Positions 39,271-51,487 of a stretch of 64,000 nucleotides of DNA are shown here, piece after piece. Origin of the DNA: Symsagittifera roscoffensis (lineage: Eukaryota > Xenacoelomorpha > Acoela > Convolutidae); NCBI RefSeq assembly GCF_963678635.1, contig NC_087070.1, positions 39,418,397 to 39,482,396 of the forward strand, in the 5' to 3' direction. Numbering within the stretch: the stretch's first letter is position 1; each line of letters begins with the position of its first letter. The notes beneath the pieces were generated by a model that had not been told where the DNA came from, did not search any database, and saw only the letters and a program-made list of their open reading frames with translations. Position numbers and translations under genes: made by a program.

Positions 39271-41780
39271 ACTCCGTCACGGTGAAGGATGCCTATCCCA
39301 TACCTAGGATTGATGAGAGCCTCTCGAAGTTAGGTGATGCAAAATTTTTTACGACTCTTGATTTAGGCTCGGCCTTTTGGCAAGTACCACTAAGGAAGCA
39401 GGACAGGGACAAGACAGGGTTTGCCTGCGAGTTGGGTCTGTTTCAATGGAAACGGATGCCGTTTGGACTTTGCAATGCCACAGCCACGTTTCAGCGGTTG
39501 ATGGCACACGCGCTGATAGGCGTAACGAAGAAGTATGGCAACCTGGTAATGTGCTACGTGGATGACGTGGTAATAGCGACGCCAACACTGGAAGACCACA
39601 TTGAGAAACTTGACGAAGTGTTTGCATGCATGAAGAGGTCGGGGCTAAAGTGTAAACCATCAAAGTGCGAGATACTCAAGGACTCAATAAAATACTTGGG
39701 CAGGATGGTAGACAAGCACGGCATTAGACCTGATACGGACGCCGTGGAAGCAGTCCTGACCTGGAAATCACCGAAGACAGAGCACCAGTTGATGAGCTTC
39801 CTGGGTTTCGCTAACTATTATAGAGAGTTCATCAAAGGCTATGCAGACAAGGTATACCCGATGCAACAATTAATGAGACACAAGGGCAAGAAGTTCACGT
39901 GGAACAACGCAGCAGAAGAGTCATTCCAGAGAATAAAGAAAGAGCTATGTGAGGCACCAGTACTCGGTATGCCGACTGAGAAAGGGATGTACGTGCTGGA
40001 CACGGATGCGTCGGTAGTCGCGATTTCTGGGATTCTCCACCAAGAACAAGAAGGGAATGGGAAGACAGTCTTGAGACAAATAGCGTACGGGAGCAAAGTC
40101 CTGAGTGACACGGAAATGAAGTACGGAGCACCAAAAGTAGAGATGTTCGCGGTGGTTACCTTTGTCGAGAAATACAAGGCATACCTGGGCAGTGAGCCAT
40201 TCAAGTTGCGAGTCGACAATCGAGCACTGAGCTGGCTGAAAACGTACTCAATGGACCAAAGTTACATTGGGAGGTGGATAGTTCGCCTGGACGGATACAA
40301 CATGATAATTGAGCATAGAACGCGAGATAAACATCAGAATGCCGACAGCTTGAGTAAGAAGACGGAGTTCTATGAGAGACAAGAGCAAAGGGAGGCAGAC
40401 AGACCTGAAATCAAAGATGGCTTCTCATTCATGGACAAGGAAACGTACGACAGTCTTCCACTCACGAGATGGCTGGACAAGTCAGGCAAACCGATAGAAG
40501 ATCATCCTGAATTGCCTAAAGAGCCTCCAGAGAAGACCATCTTGAAGAAGAGCAAGAGGATTTCGATTGAGATTATACTCAAGTCGAAGATCGTGAAGGA
40601 GACGCTCAAGGCAAAAGGCTATGATCTTAACCAGGTGGAAGCAGAAACTGCACAGATAGATGATGACTTAATGAGGTTGCTCGAGAAACTATCAGATGAT
40701 AAGCCCGTGATCCAAGAGAAGGGTCAAGAGGAACCGGAAGTCACTATACTTCGGAGAAAAGAGACAGTGAACGATACTGACTCATCAAGAGGAAGTGTCA
40801 CTGACAGCAAAGATGTCGTGCGGTCACTAGTTGACAAAATCCCCGAAGACATTCTGGAGCAGACCAAGGCTAGGAAAAAGAAAGTGACGTTCAAAGAAGA
40901 TACTGAACACCTGGGACTAGGTCAAGAGTCCGGGGAGTGTTCCAGGTTCACGGAAGAAGGAACCAGAGAAGGAAAATTGTCCGGGGAGCGTGAAGGATGG
41001 GATGAAGACTCGGATGAGAGCAGCGAAAACCAAGACAGTCTGTGCATGATATTGGCGGATGAGAAGACAAGGCACCACGACAGGGAGTTACAGACGGATC
41101 CATCTTCAGGAACATACAACATGGACATACAGGAGATGCGAGGTGGTGAGGAACTTGAGAAAATTGCGGTTGCAAGGAAACCATTCAGGGAACTATCATG
41201 CAACTCAAACATCAGAACGAATCTGGTGCCAGAAGATGATATGAAAATCGTGAAAAGGATGATATGTGTGAAACTGAGTGATGACATCCACAACCCTGGT
41301 GAGATGAATGGACAGATCATGGCGCTAAAGGAGCATGTTAAGGCGAGATATAGGCTGTCAGACCTAATAAGAGCCCAGAAGAATGACAAATTGACAAGTA
41401 ACCTCTCCAAATGGATCCAGTCGGGGGTCAAGGAGAAGGGGGAACTTGAGGAAGACAGCTACAAGATCTTGAGCCAGTTCTACAAAGAAAAGAAAGACTT
41501 ACTTTATCACACAGCTGATGGGGTGGTAGCGTGCAAGAGGAGAGATGAGGAAAAGATATTACACAAACACAACCTCATCATACTACCACAATTGTACCAG
41601 ACGGAGGTGCTCTTCAGATCACACGACCAGATGGGCCACCAGGGGATAGACAAAGTACAACAAAGGATACTTCACAGGTTTGATTGGCCAGGAATAAAAA
41701 AAGCTTGCGAGAGATGGGTGAATGCCTGCCTGGCATGTCTCCAGGTAAAAGACCCAAGGAAGATGAAGTTTCCAAGTCCG
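39244..41780 (+). pseudogene. Element B Pol, part 2: RT, RNase H and integrase zinc domain
   Basis: RT has GFCCDFRYLNSVT, FTTLDLGSAFWQVPL, MPFGLCNATATFQRL and CYVDDVVIAT. RNase H has VLDTDASVVA, KVEMFAV, RVDNRAL and NADSLSKK. The linker carries PPT-like copies at 40928-40937 and 40977-40988. The integrase zinc domain is RSHDQMGHQG with ACLACLQ. The open frame extends to 41816, but homology to A leaves it near 41770, where about 4 nt are missing relative to A. Confidence 0.9.
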
Positions 41781-42784
41781 TTGAGAGCTCAGAGTTCAAT
41801 GAAGTGGTGCAGATAGACCATCAAAAAATCTGCATGACAGAGTCGGGATATAACCAGATACTGGTTATAATAGATCACTTCACAAAGTTGTTGGAAGCGG
41901 TTCCGTGCCAGACAGCCTCGGCCGAAGAGACATGTGATCATTTGATAACGCATTGGATATCGCGGTATGGTTGTCCAATGACTTTCCAGTCGGACAACGG
42001 CAAAGCTTTCGTGGGGGACTTGACAAAAGAATTGATGAAGAGATCGCACATTGCTCAAGCACACTCGACGACCTATCATCCACAGACCAATGGGTTGGTA
42101 GAGAGACAGAACAGGACACTGGTCAACATGTTAAGGGTGTACTGCTCAAGATACATGACGGACTGGGACAAATACCTGCCACAGGTAGTAGGATCCTACA
42201 ACAGTACACAGCACTCAACGACGGGCATCAGTCCTTTCATGATGTTGACGGGCAGGGAGAGAGCAATGCCTCTGACATTCTTTTACCCGGAATACGAAGG
42301 GAAAAGGACGTCGCCTCAGGCATACGTGAAAGAAGCGATCAAAAGACAACAGGAGTTGAACGAGCTATGCAGGAGGAACACAGCGCAAGCGCAAATGAGG
42401 CAACGCAGGAAATACGACGAAAAAATATTACGAGCAAAGCCATATGAAGTGGGCCAATACGTGTGGGTCTTCCAAAATGTCATACCGCCCAAGGGAACAA
42501 AGAAACTACTCAAGAAGTGGAGGGGACCATTCATGATAACGGAGGTTCATCAACAAGGACGGTTCTATCGCTTGAGTACTGGGCGAGCGGCACATTATGA
42601 AAATCTGAAGCCTCACGTCCCGTCCCCAGAGGATTGGTGCATACCGAAGGACATGGAGGGTCTTGAGTACCTGGTGGTAGAGCCAGCGTGTGAAGTGAAT
42701 GAAAAAGGCACCAGAGAGAAAAATGATGGTAATGAGAACTTGAGTTTGGACGACAACACCGGAAACCAGGACTGGCAATCGTAA
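41780..42784 (+). pseudogene. Element B Pol, part 3: integrase core and GPY/F module
   Basis: The catalytic triad is in VVQIDHQKI, FQSDNGKAF and HPQTNGLVERQNR. The module WRGPFMITEVHQQGRFYRL follows, then VEPACEVNEKGTREKNDG as in A. A further frame change near 42770 separates it from the acidic tail in the next open frame. Confidence 0.9.
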
Positions 42785-42794
42785 ACGCACCGGC

Positions 42795-43823
42795 ATGAGG
42801 TACAACAGGTACGGGGATGACTTCTTGATCGATAAGATACAGCCAGACAAATTGGGCGAGGAACTACTGAGCGCAGGCGAACTGGAAGCCGGAGAAGAAT
42901 GGCAGGTCATTGACGATGGTGGACACTATCCGCAGGAAGACCACTCGACGCCGGAATTAGAGACGGATCTCGAGCAGAGTGAGATAGAGAGGAGGGAGAA
43001 CACGAACTTGAGGATACTAGAGAGGATGCGCGATGTCAAAGACGAGAGCCACGAAGGACAAAGCATTCAACAAGTCGATGTATCAGCGGCAAATTACATG
43101 ACGACAGAGGACCCTCTTTTCGGATGGACGGCAACAGACAGGCCACTGGACATTCCTCAGGACAATTCAGACCCGACAACATCGACGGGGACGTCGATAA
43201 ATATTTTTGTCCGGGGAGTGGGGGTAGGACTTACCCACACCGAAAATTTGATGATAAAGAAGCTCAAGGAAGTGAGAGAAACAAGCGAATTGGAACTGGA
43301 GGAAGAAGAACCGGAGCCTACCATAGGTAGGAATTTCAAAACGAAATTTGAAATACCCAATGAGTACTCGGAGAACATCATGATAACGGATAGTGACTTC
43401 ATCCTGTCAAACAGGACTAGCGCGATCTGCATCACGGCGGACATGAGTTTCAAATCAAGATTGGAAGCTGACTTCAGAAGAGAGTACCAGAACGTGGAGT
43501 TTCTGTTCAGACAGAGACCAGGACTAGGAGGGATGGCAGCGCTTCCACTATCAGTAGCACAAGTCCCGGGCAAATATCTGTGCTTCCTAGTGACGAGGGT
43601 CAATGACAGGAACACAATTGATCCCGAACACGTGATGTTGGCACTAACAAGACTACGAGACTTCATGACTGAAAGAGGAATAACGGAGGTCTCAATGCCG
43701 GTGTATGACCCAAACAGGGGCAAACTGAGCTCGAGTGAATTGTACGCTATCCTACATATAGTCTTTGCGGAAACTGAGATAATGGTGTATCTGCACAAAA
43801 AATACTACTTGAGCATCGCCTGA
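42795..43823 (+). CDS. Element B integrase tail fused to macro-like ORF3
   Basis: The 342-codon frame joins the acidic integrase tail (about residues 1-150, ending SINIFVRGVGVGLTHTE) with the ORF3 protein. Residues from about 165 onward match A's ORF3: IMITDSDFILSNRTSAICITADMSF, ADFRREYQNVEF, KYLCFLVTR, ALTRLRDFMTERGITEVSMPVYDPNRGKL and EIMVYLHKKYYLSI. Conservation between two elements that differ widely elsewhere supports a real function. The macro-like fold and the degenerate second loop are discussed under ORF3 of element A. In-frame fusion suggests that ORF3 may be made as part of, or cut from, the Pol polyprotein. Confidence 0.65.
   Translation: MRYNRYGDDFLIDKIQPDKLGEELLSAGELEAGEEWQVIDDGGHYPQEDHSTPELETDLEQSEIERRENTNLRILERMRDVKDESHEGQSIQQVDVSAANYMTTEDPLFGWTATDRPLDIPQDNSDPTTSTGTSINIFVRGVGVGLTHTENLMIKKLKEVRETSELELEEEEPEPTIGRNFKTKFEIPNEYSENIMITDSDFILSNRTSAICITADMSFKSRLEADFRREYQNVEFLFRQRPGLGGMAALPLSVAQVPGKYLCFLVTRVNDRNTIDPEHVMLALTRLRDFMTERGITEVSMPVYDPNRGKLSSSELYAILHIVFAETEIMVYLHKKYYLSIA
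43177..43218 (+). promoter_or_regulatory. Central PPT-like module of element B
   Basis: GACGGGGACGTCGATAAATA then TTTTTGTCCGGGGAG sits 11.2 kb into the 22.4-kb element (49.9%). The same 12-mer core precedes the 3' LTR at 53507-53516. Confidence 0.7.
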
Positions 43824-44323
43824 GTTGGGGACACGGGGGTCTCGAGTTGGGTGTGAGGGAGGAGTCTTGAGTTAGGTACTGGGGTGCGGCACAGGTAAAG
43901 GGATCTTAAGACGTGATTGGCATGACAATTAAATTTTAAAAAAGAATTAACGGTGCTAAAACATAAAATGAATCTGCATGCTTTTAAGGAAATTCCAATT
44001 GAATCGTTTTAAATAGAATAAAATGATAAGATTTTAACAATACTGGTAAAAGGGGGGGTTTCTAGGTTAGGAGCATGACATGTTAGGTCTTAATGTGGTT
44101 TCTGTTTTCAGATCAAGTTTGAAAAACAAAGTTGAAAATCCAACTACACTCAAGCGAGAGACAGAAAGAGAAATCTTGATTGAACTCGCGATAATCGACA
44201 CCTACAGCAAGTGTTTGCAAGGGAACATTTCTAGAGAATTCTTGAGTTGGGTAATACTTGAGTCGGTAAGGTAATTCTTGAGCTGGTTAACATATACCTG
44301 TATACATCCCGAAGTCACAAAGA
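43824..44323 (+). other. ORF3-ORF4 spacer of element B
   Basis: 500 nt, mostly non-coding, with the candidate splice acceptor at 44100-44111 and the shared GGTGCTAAAA. No independent gene is seen. Confidence 0.55.
44100..44111 (+). promoter_or_regulatory. Candidate 3' splice site ahead of ORF4 (element B)
   Basis: TTCTGTTTTCAG followed by ATCAAG is a near-consensus acceptor, 213 nt upstream of the ORF4 ATG. The counterpart in A is TTGTTTTTTAG followed by ATCTTG. Confidence 0.55.
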
Positions 44324-44584
44324 ATGGCAGACAGATTCTGGAAATCCATGCCCGCGGCCCTGAAGAAGCCTACTCTTGATGAGCTGTACAGACGCCTGAG
44401 GGACCTGGACTATACCCAGATAGACGAGAGAATGGCGGTAATGCTGAATGCCATCCTCCAGTTGGAAGACCAGGGTGAATGCAGGGAGTCTGCGACGGAG
44501 GCTGTCTTGATGATCGGCTACACCACCGAGGGTATATCAAACCAAGAACAGACCAGATGGTTGTCTTGGAATGTGGATGGATGA
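44324..44584 (+). pseudogene. Element B ORF4, segment 1 (N-terminus)
   Basis: The ATG and the region LDELYRRLRDLDYT match A's LDEIYQRLIDCDFT, and ATEAVLMIGY matches PTEVVLMLAF. It ends by frameshift; the next homologous residues (DLARNPGLS) are in the frame starting at about 44590. Confidence 0.85.
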
Positions 44585-44599
44585 GTAAGGGGCTTTGAC

Positions 44600-46235
44600 T
44601 TGGCAAGGAATCCTGGCCTGAGTAACAAAACCGAATATGGCGCAGGGGAATTCCCACTACCAACTAGGCCAACAGCAAGATCTACAGGCCAAAGCTCGAG
44701 TAAGGTGCTATCGATGACGCGAGCACAACAGACGACCGAGGCATACCCGGATCTTGGTGTTCTAAAGAAAGAGCTCGAGAAGACGCAGAAGGAAAGGAAT
44801 AAGGCGAACCTCGATCGGGATCAGGCAAAGCTGGATCGGGAGAAGGTTCAGCTGGAAAGGGACCAGGCGGTCAACGAGCGAGATCAGACTCTGAGGTTGC
44901 TTGAGATGCTAAAGGCTGAACATCAGCAGGAGCTAAGGGTGCGGGAGAATGCCGCGAATTGTGAACAACTGAAGTCGGAGTTGGAGAGAATAGAACAACG
45001 ACAACGCGAACTTGACGCACAGAAGGGAGCCAGGCCGAAGGAGCGAGTGGTTACCAGCTCGAGACCAGAGTCACGCATGGAGGTGGATGAAGTCTCCAGA
45101 GCAAGAGCACGGTTCAACCTTGACCGCGAGGCCCGGGAACACATGAGTGAAGGGTTGGAAGTCTGGATACCGAATGACGCAACGTCTTCCTTGCATAGCC
45201 TAGAGACGCAACCCGTACGCCCGCTGATGGATGTGGTGCTGCCGGGATATACCCCAACCTCGACCTCGAGTGACAGTCAGGTGAGCGGCGGCTCATCGCG
45301 TCTGAAAGAGCTGGGCGAGAAATTACGGCAGAAAAGTCGTGAAAGTTCGGCAAGACCGGAGCTTCCCCCGACTTGGAGGGAACAGCCGGTCAGGAGCGTC
45401 GTGATCTCGAGTTATAAGAAAAATACAGAGAAGAGGTACCACAGGCACAATCGGCTGGATTGGAGTGCGGAACAGAAAGCCAGAAGGGACTGCTTTCATG
45501 ATGCAGCCTGGGTGGAGTATCTTGCGCCACCCCGTGTGCCAGAAGGTGCGGTCCACCTGATCATAGGGGACAGCCTGGTGCGGGTGTTGACCCGGATCCA
45601 GTCGCACTGGCAGACAGGAATCTTGAGTTTCGCTGGAGCTGCCACGCCACAGATGTTGGCGACGCTTGAGATGCTAGGGATGACTAAAGTGTACACGGTG
45701 ACCTTGATGATCGGGACTAACGATGTATCAAGGGGAGAAGCGAGGAAAATAACGAGGCTGCACGACAAGATGAGCTGCCTTCTTGAGGAGCTGAGGATCC
45801 AGATGGACCCCATCCTGTTGACGGTATGTACCGTCCCCTACAACATGATGTTTGACCAGCACGCCTTGGAGATGAACGAGAAGGTGCGGAACCTAAACAA
45901 GGTGATCCGAGATATCCACCGGAAAAGTGTGCTCCCTGTCAGACTGTTGGACGTGGCGGAGCGCATGGAGAAAAAGGGATTCCCTGAAGACACCTCCAAT
46001 GATGGAATCCATTTCGATAGACCAAGGGGAGCGGAGTGGCTGAACGACGTCTTCCAAGAACACATAAACACGCTAGAGGCGGACCTGCTAGAGACAGCCC
46101 AATTCACATTAGGACCACCCCGAACCCACCATTCCTTGCCTCAAGGGCCTTGTCTGGTCGCTTGGGAACGAGAGTTGACACTAGAGACAGTTCGAGGAGC
46201 AACCAGACCAGATTGCAGAGTGTCACGCCAATGGA
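44600..46235 (+). pseudogene. Element B ORF4, segment 2 (coiled coil and SGNH hydrolase)
   Basis: A long coiled coil of KxxLERDQ type covers residues 50-150. The SGNH domain follows: block I IIGDSLVRVL, block III MIGTNDVSRG and block V SNDGIHFD, so all catalytic blocks are kept. Homology passes to the next frame near 46235; the listed frame itself runs to 46249. Confidence 0.85.
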
Positions 46236-49200
46236 GTCTGAGGAGGTGACGTCATCAACACCTCCACGCTCGGCGATATCCTCAGTGGTAGTGGCAGAGA
46301 ACAAGCGGGAAAAGAGATCTATGGAGACCGCTCGCTTGAGATATCCTGAGAAGGTGAAAGAACTGGACCTAGAGGGTTTGGAATGCAGGCGAGAATTGGC
46401 GGAGACCCTGAGGATTGAACGAGTGTCGCACGAGGATTTAAACAGACATCATTGCGTGGGCTGGTTGAAAGCTCATGAGGCACACTTCTCGATGGAGACC
46501 GCAGATCTGACCGGAATTCCATCAAAAGCGATCATGGGACCCATTAACTACAGACCTCTCAAGCTATTGGGGAGTCCTGGACTCATAGTAGAACTCCCCA
46601 AACACCGAACAAGCATCACCAGGATCAGGTTGGCGACCCCGGCACAGTTGAAAGTGGTGGACAAGCTACTCAATCCGGGGGGAATGGAATTGCCAGATGC
46701 CGCTTACGAAGGCTCGAAGTTGGCGGAAGATCCCAGGTACGGGAAGCCCTGTGGGAGCACCCAGCTGGCCAAGACTTTGGCAGTTTACGATAGAGCAGAT
46801 CCAGCTGCTGCGAGGGTAGTCATTGTGGCGGGATCAGACTTCGAAGGAACGTCTCCTAAGCTGTTTTGGCCGGAGACTCTGATATACTCTTTGCCAGGAG
46901 CTGAATTAAACCAGATGTTAACTCTGGTGGTGGCAATAAAGTCGGAGATGCCCTGTGAGCCTGAGCTGCTGTTGTTTGCAGGAATGAATGATCACCTGCA
47001 CGCGATGGGACTTCTTGAGCAGCTGAAGGGCAATGAAATTCCGACATCGAGGAAGATATGGGAAGCCATTCAGGCGTTGTTTGCAGCGATGAATGAAGTG
47101 CAAGAGAATGTTATCTCGAGATTTGGATCCAAGACGAAGGTGGTGTTCACCACATCCCCTGGATACGCGAACATGCCACCCGCCCTACAATTCGTGTACG
47201 CGGTCTTGATCCTAATAGCAGAAGGGAATGAATGGCGGATTCTAATGGCAGCCCCCAACCGGGAGTTGGAGCCATCGAACCTGAGGCTTCGCAAGTCAGA
47301 CATGGCGGCGGCATGGGCGGACATATCTCATGCACTGAGGGGCTTTTATGGACTAGCCGACATCCTGATCGTGTTAGACGAGGTGCTCTTGCCAGAGATA
47401 TCGAACTTTGCCAGGCAACTTAAGTTCAGCCCAGTCATCGGGGACGATCACCCGGCGATAAGCCAATTGACGGCCAGCTTGTGGTTTCGGAGCATGGATG
47501 TGAAGATCACAAATTCCACCAGCAATCCTAGAGGTCCTAGTAACGAGAGAAGAAATGTGGCCGAGACGGAAAAGCAATTAGAATCGATGAAATATCGCTT
47601 GACGCAAGAGAATGGCTGGTGGCCATTTTTGACACCAAGGCTGGAAAACGCCACGAATAAGACGAGGGAGGAAGCACCACCCCTCGTGAAACAAGTCTGG
47701 AGTTTTCTGGAGAAACAACTGGAGCTGGCCGAAGTGAGAGACATGACGGTGGCTAGATTTGTCTCGGCCGCCAATGAAGTGACGATTGGAGGGTTCTGGA
47801 GAGAGCACGCCAAGGGTGAGCTGAGGACTAGGAGGGATCATGAGATTCTCAAGTTCTTGAGTCCTTGCTGGGAAAAGGAATTCATGGCAGGAAGGTTCGG
47901 CACCACGGCGACTATCTTTGGAGCCTTCGTGCAGGAGATACTGGGCATGCCCTTCAGCCTGCTCTTGGCTTTGTACCTGGTCTACCCCAGATACTTGTTC
48001 AACATGGGCCCAGCATATATGTTTAGTCGAGGAGTAGAGACACTTCGAGTTGATGGGTATCTGGCTCTATTACTCTTGACCCATGGGGAATTGGTGTCGT
48101 TTCATCGATTGATGGAATATGGAGAGCCTCTGTCTATGGGGAGAGTCCATTCGAGCATTGAAACCTACTCCTACAAGTGTGCCGCAGGGTTGAAGACGTT
48201 GTTAGTGCAATACCTCATGATGAAGAATCGGCACATGACAGGTGAAGATGAGAATCGAACCTCGAAAGAAGAATGGAAAAAGATGAATAGGGGGATGCCT
48301 CTGTTGACGGACCTATGCCTGGCAATGAGGTCGGACCCTTTGGGGATAATCCGGGGTCTAGAGGAGGTGGTGACCTGCATTTATGGTCCAGCAGTGACGT
48401 ACGCATTCCCAGATCCCCTGGTGACAACGTATCGTCACTCTGTGACGCACTTGAGTCTCATCAGCATACTGGATGGGACGGCGCTCAATTGGTGTCAGCA
48501 GGAGGTGCTCAGAGCGCGAATGAGCAACACGGTACTCTTTGGAAAAGTGAAAGATGCCGAGCTGATAGTGTACAACTTCAGGGGGCAAATGCAATGTAGA
48601 ATGGGAGGCAAGCGAGAGGGCCCCATCGAAACGTATCCCAAGTTTTGGAACTTGAACCCATTGACGGCAGACGGACGAGAGATCTTGAGGATTCCTGCTT
48701 GGAAGGAATGCTTTGCGCTGGTCAAGAGGGAGCTGGAGGCCTTAATGGAGAAAGAGATCCTCCCAGCCACCATGCCTGAGTTCCCGATAGTCAGGAGGAT
48801 GAACTTGGGAATGAACTGCCCCTTGGTAGTTCCCTCCATAATGGCGAGGATGACGACGGAGGAAATGCAGAGGTATTTCACTGATGGCTGGGACCCCCTG
48901 TTCATCGGCTACACGGCGGCGGTCTACTTCCATACTAGCGAGGCGAAGGTAAATTCGTGGACGACGCAAGCGAAAAAGATGAGAGGTTCGCAGCCTCCCG
49001 GATATGAGGTGCGAAAGGTCTTGGGAGCTCTTGAGCAGGAGGGACTTGAGAACATGCTGCCCATTTGGGATGATGGCAGGATGATCATGATGGAGGGGCA
49101 CGTCGCATTGGTGGACGACATGAAATTTGCAACGAGAAAGTACAGGGCACCCTATGGCTTAGAACAGGTGGAAATGAGACAGGAGGGAAAAGAACTAGAT

Positions 49201-50000
49201 GCAGCAGGTCAACTGCACGTAGCCCTGACGGAATACAAGAAATTGGACCCTACGACACCATCACCACTGTCAGTGGACACGCCTGGAGACAAGAGGAGTG
49301 GACCCGTCGAGGACCGGTTTAAAAGAATTCTCGAGAGAAGGAGACATGAGTCAGAAGAAGAGAGTATGGATGAAACTCTCAGTGAAGCCGGTGAAGACAT
49401 GGAAGTGGGGAATACGCCTGAACCAGGGCCACCAGGGGAAGAGCTCACCACTCAAGAGCTGTTGAAAGACTTGAGCGAGGAGAATTGGGCAGATACTGCC
49501 ACCCCACCTCTGAATCCGTCCCCCCGGAAGAATCTGGAATTGCCATTGGCAAATGAGACCTTCAATATGGGGATGATACTCTTGAGCTCGGAGGAAAGGG
49601 AAAAGAACACTTTCGAAGGGAACAGGGACATGTTCCTGGGGTCCCTGAAGGACGATGCTTGGCAGGAGTTCTTGGAAGAATTCAATCAAGAAGTGGGCAG
49701 CGAGACGACGCTGGACAAATTCAAGGAGGAACTGTGGGACACAGTCGTAAGATTTGGAGAACCGCTTCTGATAGGAATGGGCCTGGATGAGAAGGCGAGA
49801 AAAGAGCTGCTGAGCAAGCTGGTAGAGCTGAGGAATTCACGATTTAAGACAAGAGAAGAAAAATGTGAGGACAGCTCTACTCTGAAACAAAAAACTGTAG
49901 ATAAAATAGTTGATGATATAAAAAGGGATAAGGTTGGGACTAGTAATATGATTAAAAGTACTAATATCCTTAAGGCTCGAGCAGGGGGAGGCAAGAGTTG
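46236..50000 (+). pseudogene. Element B ORF4, segment 3 (central region)
   Basis: About 1,250 codons without a break, colinear with A's residues from about 750 to 1,950. It includes the second SGNH-like stretch (VIVAGSDF and LLFAGMNDHL), KVVFTTSPGYANMP, and an acidic linker (MDETLSEAGEDMEVGN). The function beyond this is unknown. It ends by frameshift near 50000. Confidence 0.82.
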
Positions 50001-51484
50001 GAAGGATTGGGGATAGACAGAGAGGTCGAATCAGTGATGATAGCCACAACACCCTCAAGCAGAGATGTGAAGACTCGCAAGAGGAAGAGAGCAGTGGAGG
50101 GATTGGGTAGTCGTTCAGTGGATGCTGTTTCGGAAGGAAACTTGAGATATACGGCGCCCATGGTTTTGGCTCGATGCAGGACGGCGGCATACAAGAGCAG
50201 CTCGGAGCTCAGAAGACCACTTGAAGTAGAAAGGGAAATAGAGGCTTCCACCAGTTCGACATCGGAGGAAGACTTCAAGCCTCAGAAGATAAACATAAAG
50301 AGAGGTTCAACGAACGGACAGACATGGGAAGTGGATGTCGGCAAAGAATGGATCTCGAAGGCACACCAGGCCACGGGCAAGCAAGTGACGAGTGATCCAT
50401 TGGCGACGCAATTGGGCCACCCAGCAAAAGGCCGAGGTTAATAAAAACAGAAATGGCGAATCAGCTGAAGAGGTCCTGGCAGAACTTGTTGAAGGATCAT
50501 TTTGAAGAAGCAATGAGGACATCCTCATCAGCACCACCATTAATGGCGAATCCCTTCAATAGGACTGCAGGACAATTAATGTTCACCTGGAGTCTGGTGG
50601 GAATAGAGTTGGAGACATTGACCTCGTATGACAGGCTGAAGTTGGGAAGCAAAAAGCTAGATGTGTATCAAGCATTGATGCAACACGTGGCCAGGGACAA
50701 TTCAGGCTTGAGCCTGGCTAGGAGGAAGGATGCCACATGTTTCTTGAGATGGATAATGTCAATGGTGTCTGATAGTACCATCATGGCATGCCACCAGAGA
50801 GCAAGCGGAGGTAAAACCATGGAAAATGAGTCTCAACGATCATCTTGAACGTGTATCAGAGTACAGGAATAGAAAAGGAAGATGGTTCCAGACTATCCCT
50901 AGAGAACCACAGGAAGCTAGACGAGGTACGGAGGTTTTATAATAAGAAGTTCGAAGAAGAGCATGATGTTCACCGTAACCTGGCCTCGTCAGAGCAGTAC
51001 TCTCAAGACTCAGCGAGAAGGGGGAATACCAATACGTGTCGGGAGTGATGGGAATAGCCTACAATCCCTTCTTAGACTCAGAAACTGGAGGCGCTCACAG
51101 GAACCACGAGGTGGCGGAGCTACTGAGGTTTTGGACAGAAAGAATAATGGAAATAGAAACAGTAGAGAAAGAGGGGCCGAGCCTGGGCCTGATTCTTGAG
51201 AAAACACCAGAGGTGGTAAGCATACCGCGTTCGAACAAGAGAGTTGAAGTGAACATGGGCGATGGAAATGGCTTGTTAATCACATTTTGGGAGGGGTATG
51301 GAAGCTATTAAGACCCTCCTGGTGTCCACATCCCCACGCGAGTCTGATCGAGGAAACCACCGAGCGAGTGAGGTTAGCACCAACGGAAGATGAAGATCTG
51401 GCAAAGTTGAGTGTGTTGCACAAGCTAATCTCACCTCAGACGCAGGAGTCAGGCGAAAAGACGAGCAAGCTCGGGTCAGTATAG
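50001..51484 (+). pseudogene. Element B ORF4, segment 4 (five short frames)
   Basis: Homology to A continues through frames 49998-50441, 50453-50848, 50845-51048, 51036-51311 and 51287-51484, each separated by a stop or a one- to two-base shift. Anchors are LARRKDATCFLRW (A: WAKRKDALCFVRF), KLDEVRRFYNK (KLEEVRRYSNK), GIAYNPF (same) and RPSWCPHPHA (KPSWCPHPNA). This is the most decayed part of B. Confidence 0.8.
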
Positions 51485-51487
51485 AAG

